Assembly: GCF_016406125.1 (NCBI RefSeq) | Contig: NZ_CP066339.1 | Span: 4,030,001-4,094,000 of the forward strand | DNA length: 64,000 nucleotides | Source: Alicyclobacillus sp. SO9 | GTDB taxonomy: Bacteria; Bacillota; Bacilli; Alicyclobacillales; Alicyclobacillaceae | Reading direction: 5' to 3' | Part shown: in pieces, positions 1-11,299 of the stretch | Numbering within the stretch: position 1 is the first letter of the stretch | How the letters are laid out: each line of letters begins with the position of its first letter | Position numbers and translations under genes: made by a program | Notes under the pieces: model-generated | The model's database searches: none | What the model saw: only the letters and a program-made list of their open reading frames with translations | What the model was told of the DNA's origin: nothing

Positions 1-150
1 GCAACCACAGACATGCTAGCGCATTTCGGACGCGCAAAGTTTCTTGGCGAACGTTCGAAATTTGTCATGGATCCAGGTTCTGCATCGGTATCTTTCTTAT
101 TCGAAGGACTTTACACGGCGGCCAGTACCGTAGCTTCCGGTGAGCTATAA
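1..150 (+). CDS. DhaL-type dihydroxyacetone kinase subunit, C-terminal end (5' end outside window)
   Basis: The reading frame is open from base 1 to the TAA at 148-150. It encodes about 49 residues containing GRAKFLGERS followed by DPGSASVSFLFEGLYTA. This matches the last two helices of the ATP-binding DhaL/DAK2 domain, where GRAxYLGERS and DPGA are conserved. The family phosphorylates dihydroxyacetone or short ketoses. The stop overlaps the ATG of the next gene by one base, so the two are almost certainly translated together. Whether it is a separate DhaL or the end of a fused DhaK-DhaL cannot be seen. The neighbouring TIM paralogue points to an erythrulose-type kinase rather than a glycerol pathway, but that is inference. 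Confidence 0.75.
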   Translation, partial: ATTDMLAHFGRAKFLGERSKFVMDPGSASVSFLFEGLYTAASTVASGEL

Positions 151-926
151 TGAGCAAGCAAATTTGGATGGGTACTAATTGGAAAATGAATATGAGTCCT
201 GACTCCGCAAAAGTCTGGGCTGAGCATGTTGGGAAATACGCAAAGGCCCATCAAGGTGTTTTGAATCTATTCGTAATGCCGCCATTTCCATTGATTCCGT
301 TATTGCAAACCGAACTGAAAGGAAGCGCGGTCCTTGTCGGTGCTCAAAATTGTCACTGGGAAGAAAGCGGGCCCTTTACAGGGGAAACCTCCGCACAACT
401 CCTGGCTCAAACCAACGTAGACATGGTCCTGTTAGGCCATGCTGAACGACGTGCGCAATTTAACGAGTCGGATGAGATTATCCATAGGAAGTTGCAAGCG
501 GTCGTAAACCATGGAATGCGGGCCGTCCTGTGCATCGGAGAGGATAAATCTGTTAAAGGGAACCAGACTGCAACAGAGAAGTTATTACGTCAACAGTTGG
601 AGACGGCCGTGCATCATCTACAACCAAGTTACTCACAGCAAATTATTGTAGCCTATGAGCCTGTTTGGGCAATTGGCAATCAAGGTGTGGAGCCGCGCAA
701 TGAGGATATAAAATCAAATCTGCAATTTATCAAGGATGTCGCCAATGATATCCTTGAAAACGACGTGCCTGTCATTTACGGCGGCAGTGTAACCTCAGAG
801 AACTGTCGTGATTTGATGACTCTGCCGTCTATAGATGGGCTGTTTGTTGGCAGGCATGCTCTGGATGGTAAGACATTCGTGAAAATTATGGGGCTTGCGG
901 TTTCCGAAGGAGTAGAGAGTATATGA
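150..926 (+). CDS. Triose-phosphate isomerase family protein, divergent paralogue (possible tetrulose-phosphate isomerase)
   Basis: The 258-residue protein has the TIM-barrel catalytic set: Lys12 in NWKMN, His97 in LLGHAERR and Glu170 in AYEPVWAIG, plus the phosphate-binding IYGGSV near 209-214. Two spots differ from glycolytic TpiA. The usual Ser after the catalytic His is Ala98, and the loop-6 segment after WAIG reads NQGVEP instead of the typical TGKTAT. It overlaps a DhaL-type kinase gene upstream and a DeoR-type regulator downstream. Kinase, TIM paralogue and DeoR regulator occur together in erythritol/threitol catabolism (EryH/LerI with LerK), where the TIM-like enzyme isomerises tetrulose phosphates. 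That role is likely here but not proven; a second ordinary TIM is the alternative. Confidence 0.8.
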   Translation: MSKQIWMGTNWKMNMSPDSAKVWAEHVGKYAKAHQGVLNLFVMPPFPLIPLLQTELKGSAVLVGAQNCHWEESGPFTGETSAQLLAQTNVDMVLLGHAERRAQFNESDEIIHRKLQAVVNHGMRAVLCIGEDKSVKGNQTATEKLLRQQLETAVHHLQPSYSQQIIVAYEPVWAIGNQGVEPRNEDIKSNLQFIKDVANDILENDVPVIYGGSVTSENCRDLMTLPSIDGLFVGRHALDGKTFVKIMGLAVSEGVESI

Positions 927-1720
927 ATGAACGCGATCGACGTCTTGAAGATATTGTTGAAATTGTCGAACAGAAAGAGAGCGTCACAGTCGAGTACCTT
1001 CAGGAACTGCTCGGCGTTTCTGGGTCGACGGTACGAAGCGACCTTCGGCTCCTGGTACGAGATGGAAAGATCCATCGAGAGCACGGAAAAGTGACTAAGC
1101 TTCCGGAGTTTAACGTAGACGACAAGGGCATCTTACCGTCGTTTGGCCAACGGCTTCACATTCATCTAGCTCAAAAGGAAGCCATTGCTCAAATTGCCGA
1201 AAGTTTCATAGACGACAATGATTCCATCATTCTCGATGCAAGTTCTACCTGCTTCCTGTTAGCTAAGCGGTTGGTGAACTCCGGAAAGACGCTCACTGTT
1301 GTTACAAACAGCATCAGTGCTGCAAACCTGCTTCATCAAGCTCCGCGCCTTCAAGTGATTTTGTTGGGCGGAACACTGGGTGTTCAGAACAATACAGAAG
1401 GGACGCTGGGCATCGGTGCCTTTAACCATTTGAACATAAAAAAATGCTTTATATCAGGTTTTGGTGTCTCTCTGCAGCAAGGAGTCACGGATTTTAGCCT
1501 GTTGGAGATCGATCTGAAACGCAGATTTGTGGAACTTGCTCAACGGACTTATGCACTCATCGATTCTAGTAAATTTGACGTGGTCTCAGTAGGTACCGTC
1601 GCTTCCCTAAACGATGTAGATGCCATTATTACGGACGATGAATTGTCTCAAGAACGTTTGGACGAATACCAACGGGAAGCTGCCGTCATAAATCCTTCTC
1701 ACCATAAAGTACAGAACTAA
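923..1720 (+). CDS. DeoR/GlpR-family transcriptional regulator
   Basis: The protein has 265 residues. The N-terminal winged helix-turn-helix (about 15-60) contains VTVEYLQELLGVSGSTVRSD, the DeoR signature. The C-terminal sensor domain (about 80-240) has the sugar-phosphate-binding motifs ILDASSTC, VVTNS and LLGGTL of the NagB-like DeoRC fold. The ATG overlaps the stop of the TIM-like gene by 4 bases (ATGA), so it is co-translated with it. Family members usually repress their own operon and respond to a phosphorylated sugar intermediate, here probably the substrate of the neighbouring isomerase. Confidence 0.87.
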   Translation: MNERDRRLEDIVEIVEQKESVTVEYLQELLGVSGSTVRSDLRLLVRDGKIHREHGKVTKLPEFNVDDKGILPSFGQRLHIHLAQKEAIAQIAESFIDDNDSIILDASSTCFLLAKRLVNSGKTLTVVTNSISAANLLHQAPRLQVILLGGTLGVQNNTEGTLGIGAFNHLNIKKCFISGFGVSLQQGVTDFSLLEIDLKRRFVELAQRTYALIDSSKFDVVSVGTVASLNDVDAIITDDELSQERLDEYQREAAVINPSHHKVQN

Positions 1721-1753
1721 CAGATATTCAGTGAATGGAGGCCGAGAAAGACA

Positions 1754-2602
1754 ATGAATTATTTCTACCAGAGTCACTCCGCACTCCGAAACGACATTAT
1801 CCAAACCCGTGTCCCGGAGCCAGGGCTTGCAGTTTGGAGTCTGGGCCAAGCTGGCTTTGTCATTAAAGGGGGAAACAGCGATGAATATATCGTTCTGGAC
1901 CCTTATTTGACCCGCTCGATAGAGGAAGGAGATGTGGATACGGAGTTCATCAGAGAGTATGATCCGCCTTTGGCACCGTCTGAGTTAAAAGGGGCGCTTG
2001 CTGTACTCATTTCGCATCATCACGACGATCACTTGGACCTGCCTACGCTAACGGAGCTTCACCAGGTCTCCCCAGAGACAAAATTCCTTCTCCCGACTGC
2101 ACACCGTCAGATGCTGCGAAGTGTTGATGGTCAGGCCATTGTCGGTATGACCAATGCACAGCAAGTGGAGGTCGGAACGTTTTCTATTAAACCTATTGCA
2201 GCGGCACATACAGAATACGAATTCGATGCTGACGGGAACCACCTATACTTGGGCTACTTGATTTCCGTACACGGCATCCGAATCTACTTCAGCGGAGATA
2301 CGATAGTAACAAGAGAACTTCTTGATGCTGTGCGCACATTTGAACCTCACATCGCGATGCTGCCAATCAACGGAGGTGATTTTTTCCGTACTTCAAGAAA
2401 CATTATTGGAAACATGTCTGGACGAGAGGCGGTAGATTTTTGCCGCTACGTCAATGCAGACTTATTTATACCGTTTCACTACGATATGTTTCCAAATAAC
2501 CGGGATAATCCGGCCCATACAGTCGATTACCTTTTTCATCAACACCGTGATTTAAAATTTCACATGATGGCTCTAGGGGAGCGTTTTGTCTATCTCCGCT
2601 AG
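1754..2602 (+). CDS. UlaG-type metallo-beta-lactamase-fold hydrolase
   Basis: The 282-residue protein carries the metal-binding signature ISHHHDDHLD near residue 85, a later AAHTEYEFDADG segment, YFSGDT and a C-terminal IPFHYDMFP. This layout fits the UlaG subgroup (L-ascorbate-6-phosphate lactonase type). GGAGG at 1737-1741 lies 12 bases before the ATG. It follows the kinase, isomerase and regulator genes on the same strand. A lactonase or phosphoester hydrolase acting on the same sugar acid or sugar phosphate is plausible, but the substrate cannot be read from sequence. Confidence 0.75.
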   Translation: MNYFYQSHSALRNDIIQTRVPEPGLAVWSLGQAGFVIKGGNSDEYIVLDPYLTRSIEEGDVDTEFIREYDPPLAPSELKGALAVLISHHHDDHLDLPTLTELHQVSPETKFLLPTAHRQMLRSVDGQAIVGMTNAQQVEVGTFSIKPIAAAHTEYEFDADGNHLYLGYLISVHGIRIYFSGDTIVTRELLDAVRTFEPHIAMLPINGGDFFRTSRNIIGNMSGREAVDFCRYVNADLFIPFHYDMFPNNRDNPAHTVDYLFHQHRDLKFHMMALGERFVYLR

Positions 2603-2625
2603 GCGGCAGAGATGATGGCATTAAC

Positions 2626-2653
2626 AGGTTTGGACGAAGGAAAGTCTAAACCT
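2626..2653. terminator. Hairpin between convergent genes
   Basis: AGGTTTGGAC and GTCTAAACCT form a 10-bp stem (one G-U pair) around an 8-base loop. It lies between the end of the UlaG-type gene and the end of the convergent regulator gene. There is no strong T-run on either side, so termination efficiency is uncertain. Confidence 0.45.
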
Positions 2654-2664
2654 CTGCGACTGAA

Positions 2665-3795
2665 TCAAGGCATTTTTGAAGGACTGTGAGTTGCTATACG
2701 TTTCGTTGAAGACCGAATAGACAGTTCAGTCGGATAGATATAATCATCTACAGTCTCCTTGGAATTATGTTGCCTAATCCGGACTGATGTTAAAATGCGG
2801 TCTGCAGCTTTTACACCCATATCGTACTTTGGGTGTTTGACGGAAGTCAGATGGTTTACCTCAGCCAAGTGAGAATCGTCAAAGCTAAGAACGGATAAGT
2901 CATCAGGCACACTAATGCCTAGTTCTAGAAACGCACTGAGGAGTTTTGCTGCGAGAGCGTCATTGTAACAGAGTAACGCAGTCGGCCTTTCCTCAGATTT
3001 AACCCCAGCAATCATTTTTGCATATTGAGAGACGTTTTCGTCCGTCTCTTCGGTAGAGCTGAAGCGAATCCATTCCGGCAATATGTCAATTCCCATTCGA
3101 GTACTCATCCGCATAAAGCCGCGAAAACGCAGTTTACCCTGAATGTCGTCCGTTTTCATGAGAACGCCGATTTTTTTATGTCCTAAACTATGCAGGTGCT
3201 CTGTTGCGAGCGCTCCTCCTTCTTCGTCATCGAGGCGAACGCAAGGGAGTCCCAGTTCAACGTAGGAGCCGTGCAACATGACAATGGGAATGCGTCTGGC
3301 TAGAATTGATAAGAATTTCCTTGTGTTAGGGTTATAGTGAGAGCTTTTGGTTGGCTCTAGTATGATGCCATCAATGGGTGTCTGCAGAATACTCTCAAGC
3401 GCTTGTGACTCTTTTTGATGATCATTGTTCGTACTTAATAAAAGCATGGAATATCCGTCTTGGCTCAGGCGTGTTTCAATCCCGCGAATGATAGGTGGAA
3501 AAATATAGTCGGAAATATATGTCGTAACCACGGCAATAATTCTGTGAGATATGTCTGTACCCTTACCACTTAAAAAACCATTAGAGAGAAAAGTTCCTCT
3601 GCCCTGAACCCTGTACAAGACCCCTTCGTGCTCTAATTCGTTCATAGCCATTCGAATCGTCTGCCGACTCATCTGAAACTGTTCTGCCAACTGGTGTTCA
3701 GTTGGCACTTGTTCTCCTGGTCTGATTTCACCCGTCGCTGCCCATTCTTTAATTTTGGATTTGACATACATATATTTTGGTACTTGAACCGGCAT
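2665..3795 (-). CDS. araR: AraR-type repressor: GntR HTH fused to a LacI-type sugar-binding domain
   Basis: Residues 1-75 form a GntR winged helix (VPKYMYVKSKIKEW, PTEHQLAEQFQMSRQTIR, GVLYRVQGRGTF). About 85-350 match the periplasmic-binding-protein-like effector domain of LacI regulators. This fusion is the AraR architecture, and the length (about 376 residues) is close to Bacillus AraR. I start at the ATG at 3793-3795 because it has GGTGGAG 8 bases upstream and places VPKYMYVK at the N terminus as in relatives; an in-frame start at 3843 also exists. The downstream cluster encodes an arabinofuranosidase and an AraNPQ-like importer, which supports L-arabinose as effector. Confidence 0.85.
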   Translation of the reverse strand: MPVQVPKYMYVKSKIKEWAATGEIRPGEQVPTEHQLAEQFQMSRQTIRMAMNELEHEGVLYRVQGRGTFLSNGFLSGKGTDISHRIIAVVTTYISDYIFPPIIRGIETRLSQDGYSMLLLSTNNDHQKESQALESILQTPIDGIILEPTKSSHYNPNTRKFLSILARRIPIVMLHGSYVELGLPCVRLDDEEGGALATEHLHSLGHKKIGVLMKTDDIQGKLRFRGFMRMSTRMGIDILPEWIRFSSTEETDENVSQYAKMIAGVKSEERPTALLCYNDALAAKLLSAFLELGISVPDDLSVLSFDDSHLAEVNHLTSVKHPKYDMGVKAADRILTSVRIRQHNSKETVDDYIYPTELSIRSSTKRIATHSPSKMP

Positions 3796-3926
3796 GTGGT
3801 CGTCTCCACCTTCTCCTAAGCATGTGCACAATACATCACCCACTACCTCTAGGGTTACCCTCTATATTCTACAACAAAACATGCAGTAGATTCACAGGAC
3901 AAAGCTTTGTATGAACCTGTCTTCTA

Positions 3927-4790
3927 CTATCCCGCAGCTAACGAGGGATTCACTGGCGTTTTTCGGAGCGCGTCTGGGAGTTCATTGGAGCGCAACGTGT
4001 AGAGATCCCTGTCAAGAATGTCATCTAGATTGAGAAGGATGGTATCGAGATTGTCGTGCACACTGAAAATGCGCCCACTAAGCCGGTCAAAGTCCCCGGA
4101 AATGATTTGTGCCATTAACTGCGGGGCGGTTTCAGGTGATTCATCCACCCCCTGTTTAAATAGGCCGGCCATATCCGGAAGGTATTTTTTACCTAATTCA
4201 GTCTCGCGCTGATACTTTGTCATATCTGTGTCGTTCAGTCCAGGATCGATTGCAAAGACTCTAATCCCTGTATCCCGAAGTTCAGCAGCCATTGTTTCTG
4301 CAAGGCGGGCCAGAGCTGTCTTTGACGATCCGTATGCAGAACCAAACGGGAATGCACCTTTTGTCCCGCCTCCAACAATGTGGATGATATATCCTTCATT
4401 TCGCTTTCTCATTGATGGCAACACCGCTTTTGAACACAAGAACGCTCCTCTTACATTCACCGTGAAGTCGTGCCACCACTTCCCTGCGTCAACTTCCCAA
4501 ACCGGGCCGATAGTCTCAAATGAACCCGCATTGTTAATGAGAACATCGACGGGGCCAAAAATGCCGTCAATCCCTTGAAAGGCCTTCGTAACCGAAGCTG
4601 CATCGATGACGTCCACCTGCCGCAGTGCTGCCTCTCCGCCGTCGTTTTGAATCTCGTCAACGACACTTGCAAGGTTGTCCTTGTTGCGCGCCAGTAAAAT
4701 AACCTTCGTCCCCTGCCTCGAGAGATGCACAGCCGTATTTCGTCCAATTCCACGACTTGCCCCCGTGATAACGGCTACCTTGTTTTTCAT
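3927..4790 (-). CDS. Short-chain dehydrogenase/reductase
   Basis: This is a classical SDR with the cofactor motif TGASRGIGRN near the N terminus, the NNAG motif near residue 90, and the catalytic Tyr/Lys in YGSSK near 155. The length of about 287 residues is slightly above average because of a C-terminal tail. The ATG at 4790 has AAGGTG 6 bases upstream and is preferred over the in-frame GTG at 4799. It lies 51 bases after the AraM/EgsA-type gene and so is probably in the arabinose cluster. It could oxidise a pentose or polyol; the substrate is unknown. Confidence 0.82.
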   Translation of the reverse strand: MKNKVAVITGASRGIGRNTAVHLSRQGTKVILLARNKDNLASVVDEIQNDGGEAALRQVDVIDAASVTKAFQGIDGIFGPVDVLINNAGSFETIGPVWEVDAGKWWHDFTVNVRGAFLCSKAVLPSMRKRNEGYIIHIVGGGTKGAFPFGSAYGSSKTALARLAETMAAELRDTGIRVFAIDPGLNDTDMTKYQRETELGKKYLPDMAGLFKQGVDESPETAPQLMAQIISGDFDRLSGRIFSVHDNLDTILLNLDDILDRDLYTLRSNELPDALRKTPVNPSLAAG

Positions 4791-4841
4791 ACTCCACACC
4801 TTCTATGAACAAATTTGTAAAGCGAAGTTGAGAACTCCGCT

Positions 4842-6173
4842 TCAGGATGCATGCAGCGACAGCACGGCCCGATCAATCATTTCTGCTAACAGACCCTGCC
4901 CTTCGAGAAAATCAAAAACCGTATAGCGTGAGCGAAGGTCCTTTGCGTGCTCAAAGGTCAGTCGAAGCAACTCCTCAGACAACTCGAGCGACTCTGGTTC
5001 ACTTGAAATACTCATCACGGTCAATGCGTTTTCCAATTGTTGCATCATCGTGGTTGTCGGTTGAAGGACGCTGTGTAATCCTTCGTTTGTAAGTTCCTGT
5101 GCTTGAAACGGGCTTTCTTTCAACCAATGGGATTTTGCAGTTTGTGCCTGAATGACTTCATCAGCCCCTGCCCCGTAAAACCTATGAGCAAACTGTTGAA
5201 ATGAATCCGAAACCACAAATGGAACGGGTTCTTGCACAGAGTCCAGATGCAGCACATCCCGGTAAAACCGAGTCATCCAGCGGGTTGCATACCCTACCTG
5301 CAAGCCATGTGAAGCGTGTCCTCGATGTCCCTTGTACGCCATTAGGTCCCAAAAGTGCGAGCAATGGTGTTCACTGCCGCTGCAGGGGCGTGAATGGCCC
5401 ATCATTGCCATTGCAATACCAGAATTGATGAGGCCAGTGAATAACCCCTTCACTGATTTCGAATCGCGTCGTTCGAGATGTGCAGCGTTTTTAATGATAT
5501 AACTCAGAGGTTCCGAAACAAGATTGTAGCTTTGTTGACAGAAATGTTCACCATAGAAATCCTTTGCCAGCAACCAATCCGACAAGGAGATGACCTTTCC
5601 AATCAGGTCCCCAAAACCCGACTGGAGAAGTTCGAAAGGAGCATCCATGAGCACAGACAGGTCCGCAAAAATGGCTTGGGGCGGATGCGCCTTTGACGTA
5701 ACTTTTAACCCGTCAAATTGCATGGCTGCCATGTTGGATGCATAACCGTCCATAGATGGCGCCGTTGCGACAGCGATGTATTGTAGCCCTTGGTGAAAGG
5801 TACTATAGCGAACGAGATCGTTGATAACTCCGCTGCCAACTGCAAGGACGGTGTCAAAGTCTGCAGATTCTATCTGCTGTGTCACCTTTTGCACACCCGC
5901 CTCGTCCGGCAAAAGACCGTGGCGTTCGGAGAAAATGCACGTTCCAACGTTAAACCCGGTATCCTGAAGATATCGTTCAAGCCTCGCACCAAAAACTTCA
6001 AAAGTATTGCTATCTGCAACCAGTAGCAGATTCCTGTATTTTTTCCTTTCCAAATACTCCGCCATGAGATACTGTACATCGTGGTGCACTGCGACTTCCT
6101 CAATGGGTACGAAATGAGTCATACCACAGGCACATTTTACAGATTTATTTAAAAGATGAGCCGGCACGTCCAT
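4842..6173 (-). CDS. egsA: AraM/EgsA-type glycerol-1-phosphate dehydrogenase
   Basis: The protein (about 443 residues) shows the iron-dependent alcohol dehydrogenase-like fold of glycerol-1-phosphate dehydrogenase. Visible motifs are VLAVGSGVINDLVRY (NAD(P) binding), ATAPSMDGYASN, and metal-ligand regions near SGFGDLIGK and HSRPCSGSEHH. Bacillus AraM makes sn-glycerol-1-phosphate and is encoded in the araABDLMNPQ-abfA operon. The same gene class here lies next to abfA and an AraNPQ-like importer. The ATG at 6173 has a perfect GGAGGTG upstream; the in-frame GTG at 6188 falls inside that ribosome-binding site and is rejected. No araA, araB or araD is present nearby. Confidence 0.85.
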   Translation of the reverse strand: MDVPAHLLNKSVKCACGMTHFVPIEEVAVHHDVQYLMAEYLERKKYRNLLLVADSNTFEVFGARLERYLQDTGFNVGTCIFSERHGLLPDEAGVQKVTQQIESADFDTVLAVGSGVINDLVRYSTFHQGLQYIAVATAPSMDGYASNMAAMQFDGLKVTSKAHPPQAIFADLSVLMDAPFELLQSGFGDLIGKVISLSDWLLAKDFYGEHFCQQSYNLVSEPLSYIIKNAAHLERRDSKSVKGLFTGLINSGIAMAMMGHSRPCSGSEHHCSHFWDLMAYKGHRGHASHGLQVGYATRWMTRFYRDVLHLDSVQEPVPFVVSDSFQQFAHRFYGAGADEVIQAQTAKSHWLKESPFQAQELTNEGLHSVLQPTTTMMQQLENALTVMSISSEPESLELSEELLRLTFEHAKDLRSRYTVFDFLEGQGLLAEMIDRAVLSLHAS

Positions 6174-6231
6174 AAATGTCACCTCCACCGAAAGTCATGT
6201 CTGTAAATGAAACCAAAGCAACTGTGATGGA

Positions 6232-8671
<2,440 letters not shown>

Positions 8672-8713
8672 GGCTTACCCCTCCTTCTATGCAGATTCAG
8701 TTTGCAAGCAGAT

Positions 8714-9583
8714 TCAAGTCTGAGCTGGTCTGGAGTTGCCTCCTTGAATTCTCCCAACCATTCTAAGAATGAACAGTGCAAGAAAAGACAGAATAATTGA
8801 GATGACACCTAGCAAAACTGCTAAGGTGGCACCATAGGGTTCGTTTGACACACCGATAGCCATGTTGAAAATAGCTAGATTAGGTGTGAAATTCGGTGAA
8901 ATAGCAGTCAAACTCTCCAGTATGAACGGCTCGTTAAACAACTGAACCGAGCCTATCATACTCAAAAGAACCGTCATAACAATCGTCGGCTGAAGGAGTG
9001 GCAGTTTAACATTCCAAGCCAGTTTCCATTCGCCGCAACCGTCGATTCTAGCTGCCTCGAACAAGTCTCGATTTTGGCCAGCCAAACTGGCAATATAAAT
9101 CGTCATGTTATAGCCTACCCATTCCCAAACAGTAATGTTCAAGATGGAATACAGCAAAACGCCGCTGCTGAGAGGTTTGAAATGGATAGCACTTAAAATC
9201 GGGTCGATACGAGTCGAGTACATAAACCCCCACAGAATCGCGGCCAGGACACCAGGAACTGCATAGGGCAAAAAATACACCAGCCGAAAGAAGGCTTTGC
9301 CTCTCGCGTAAGGAGTGTCAAGGAGAAGCGCCAAGACAATGGCAAGCCCAATCATTAAAATCGCTTGAAGCACGCCATAGTACAGCACCCTCAAGATAGA
9401 TACCCAAAACGCACCGTTGTGCAGAGCAATGATGTAGTTGTGAAAACCTATGAAGTGAAGTACGCCCATCCGCTGTACAAACAGGCTGATATAAAAGGCA
9501 TAAATGAGCGGACCAATCAGAAACACAACGAACAAAAGCATGAATGGAAGAAGAAATCCCCAAGCCGATTTTTCTGATTTCAC
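8714..9583 (-). CDS. araP: Carbohydrate ABC transporter permease, AraP/MalF type
   Basis: The 289-residue protein has six predicted transmembrane segments and the EAA motif EAARIDGCGEWKLAWNVKLPL near residue 180. A GTG start at 9583 is preceded by GAGGTG. It lies between the substrate-binding-protein gene and the second permease, as in araNPQ. The pair forms the membrane channel. No ATP-binding subunit is encoded here. Confidence 0.88.
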   Translation of the reverse strand: MKSEKSAWGFLLPFMLLFVVFLIGPLIYAFYISLFVQRMGVLHFIGFHNYIIALHNGAFWVSILRVLYYGVLQAILMIGLAIVLALLLDTPYARGKAFFRLVYFLPYAVPGVLAAILWGFMYSTRIDPILSAIHFKPLSSGVLLYSILNITVWEWVGYNMTIYIASLAGQNRDLFEAARIDGCGEWKLAWNVKLPLLQPTIVMTVLLSMIGSVQLFNEPFILESLTAISPNFTPNLAIFNMAIGVSNEPYGATLAVLLGVISIILSFLALFILRMVGRIQGGNSRPAQT

Positions 9584-9616
9584 CCTAGCATCACCTCAAT
9601 TACTCGTGAATTTACC

Positions 9617-9664
9617 AGAGAAGGCATCTCGATGAGACACACCACTCCACGAGACGCCTTCTCT
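9617..9664 (-). other. Intercistronic hairpin after the AraN-type gene
   Basis: AGAGAAGGC plus TCTCG pairs with CGAGA plus GCCTTCTCT, a 14-bp stem broken by one mismatch. It lies between the stop of the binding-protein gene and the next permease. There is no T-run, so it more likely protects the upstream mRNA from 3' decay, or partly attenuates transcription, than fully terminates. Confidence 0.6.
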
Positions 9665-9669
9665 AGCTA

Positions 9670-11055
9670 CTATCCTTGCACCTTATACCCCTGCGACTTA
9701 GCATAATTCACGATTTTGTTCTGAGTATTCGTCAGGGCCTGCTTCCAACTCTCCTGGCCTTTCGCTGCTTTGGTGAGTTGCGAAGAAAGCTCGTTAAATG
9801 TGTACGATGCCCATGGATTCCACTGCCAGTTTGCATCGACTCTCGTAGCCTCCTTCTTAAAAATCTGTGCATTGGCTTTCTGACCTCCGAGAGCCGGATT
9901 CCCAGCGTTGAACTGAGTTGTTTTAAAGCCGCTTTCATAGGCAGGAAACAGTCCCCCGCCTCCCTGTTTAGCAGGCTTCACATTGTGCGGTTGCTCATAT
10001 TTGCTTGTATTGATGAATGTAGCAAAAATTGCTGCAGCCTCTGGATGTTTCGATTGCTTCGTGACCGCATCCGCGGACCCGCCCCAGTCACCGTCCACGG
10101 TCTGCCCTGCACTCCACTCGGGAATCATTGCCGCACGCCAGTTGTGCTGACTGAGGTTCTTATCAAAATTGACAAGGAATTCACTAGGATACCAAGCTGA
10201 GCCAACAATGGTTGCAAATTTGCCCTGTGTCAACTCCTTATGAAATCCAGGCGAACCGTCCGTTACAGGTTCTACCGCTCCGGATTTAATAAGGTTCCCC
10301 CAGTACTTAAAGACTTTAACGGATTGAGGAGAGTCCAAGTTTATTTTCCAACCTTTAGATGTGTGCTGGAATGGGTTGATGCCTGCTGCCCAAAGTAAAC
10401 CCAACTCCCACTGGGCATCGTTTGTAGCAAAGTAGCTCCAATACTGGTTCGGATTCTTCTTATGAAAGCTTGCAGCCTCCGTCTGATACTGCGCCCACGT
10501 CGTCGGAACTTTAATGTTGTCTTTACTGAAAATTGATTTTTGATAATACAGTCCCAGCGGACCTGTGTCCTCCGGAACGGAGTAGATGTTGTTCTTATAT
10601 GAAACCTGATTCATAACCCATTTCGGATACTTGCTTGCAAACGGTTTCACATAACTCGTGATTGAGCGTAGACCTCCGGACTGTATGAACTGCGGCATCA
10701 TATCATATTCCAACATGACAACATCAGGCGCTCCCGAGCCGGACTGGAAAGCTGTACTCAGCTTCTGATATTCAGGGCCCCCCGCACCCACATCCTGCAA
10801 TTTCACTTTAATATTTGGATAGTATTTTTCGAAAATCTGGACCCTCTTCTTATCGTTTGGAACCCAACTCCAGAAGCTAATCGTTACGTTCTTCTTATAC
10901 ACAGGAAGGCCCGTCTTTGGATTAATCTTCGAAGACTTAGACACAGAAGTAGATGAACCGGAGCCTCCGCTTCCCGATGATCCGCACCCCACTGCCAAAA
11001 GTGATAACGTGGAAATTGAAGCAAGCCCAACCATTGCTTTACGAGTCCTACGCAT
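9670..11055 (-). CDS. araN: Sugar-binding lipoprotein of ABC importer, AraN type
   Basis: The 461-residue extracellular solute-binding protein (family 1) starts with a lipoprotein signal: MRRTRKAM, a hydrophobic stretch and the lipobox LAVGC near residue 24, then a Ser/Gly linker. The mature part shows the SBP pattern VTISFWSW near 58 and AAAIFATFINTSKYEQPH further on. GAGGGGGAG lies before the ATG. First gene of the leftward transcript that carries the two permeases and abfA. It would be anchored outside the membrane and capture arabino-oligosaccharides. Confidence 0.88.
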   Translation of the reverse strand: MRRTRKAMVGLASISTLSLLAVGCGSSGSGGSGSSTSVSKSSKINPKTGLPVYKKNVTISFWSWVPNDKKRVQIFEKYYPNIKVKLQDVGAGGPEYQKLSTAFQSGSGAPDVVMLEYDMMPQFIQSGGLRSITSYVKPFASKYPKWVMNQVSYKNNIYSVPEDTGPLGLYYQKSIFSKDNIKVPTTWAQYQTEAASFHKKNPNQYWSYFATNDAQWELGLLWAAGINPFQHTSKGWKINLDSPQSVKVFKYWGNLIKSGAVEPVTDGSPGFHKELTQGKFATIVGSAWYPSEFLVNFDKNLSQHNWRAAMIPEWSAGQTVDGDWGGSADAVTKQSKHPEAAAIFATFINTSKYEQPHNVKPAKQGGGGLFPAYESGFKTTQFNAGNPALGGQKANAQIFKKEATRVDANWQWNPWASYTFNELSSQLTKAAKGQESWKQALTNTQNKIVNYAKSQGYKVQG

Positions 11056-11228
11056 CGTTCTCCCCCTCTTTCACTTCAGATAGCGTTTTCACCGATTTCA
11101 AGCACAGACACAGTGACTCAGATTCTCACAAAATCAAGTTTCACTCCTTCGTTCCCATTTTCAGATACCGGTCTAGACAGTACTAGTTTTCTGAGTTCAT
11201 AGTATTTAGAGAATGATTTGATATTTCT

Positions 11229-11257
11229 ATGTTGTCACTACAATTAATATGTGTCAA
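11229..11257 (-). promoter_or_regulatory. Predicted sigma-A promoter of the araN-type operon
   Basis: On the minus strand a perfect -35 box TTGACA (11252-11257) is followed after 17 bases by the weak -10 CAACAT (11229-11234). It lies about 175 bases before the araN-type start. The -35 overlaps the palindromic operator at 11254-11279. Confidence 0.5.
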
Positions 11258-11279
11258 ATTTATGTATATACAAATTTGA
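11254..11279. promoter_or_regulatory. Candidate AraR operator
   Basis: A 26-bp imperfect palindrome with outer arms TCAAATTT and AAATTTGA and centre GTATATAC (22 of 26 positions symmetric). It resembles the Bacillus AraR box, which has ATTTGT and ACAAAT arms around a central TACGTA-like core. It covers the -35 element, as expected for repression. Confidence 0.55.
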
Positions 11280-11299
11280 TAAGGGGTTTTTGTGACTAG

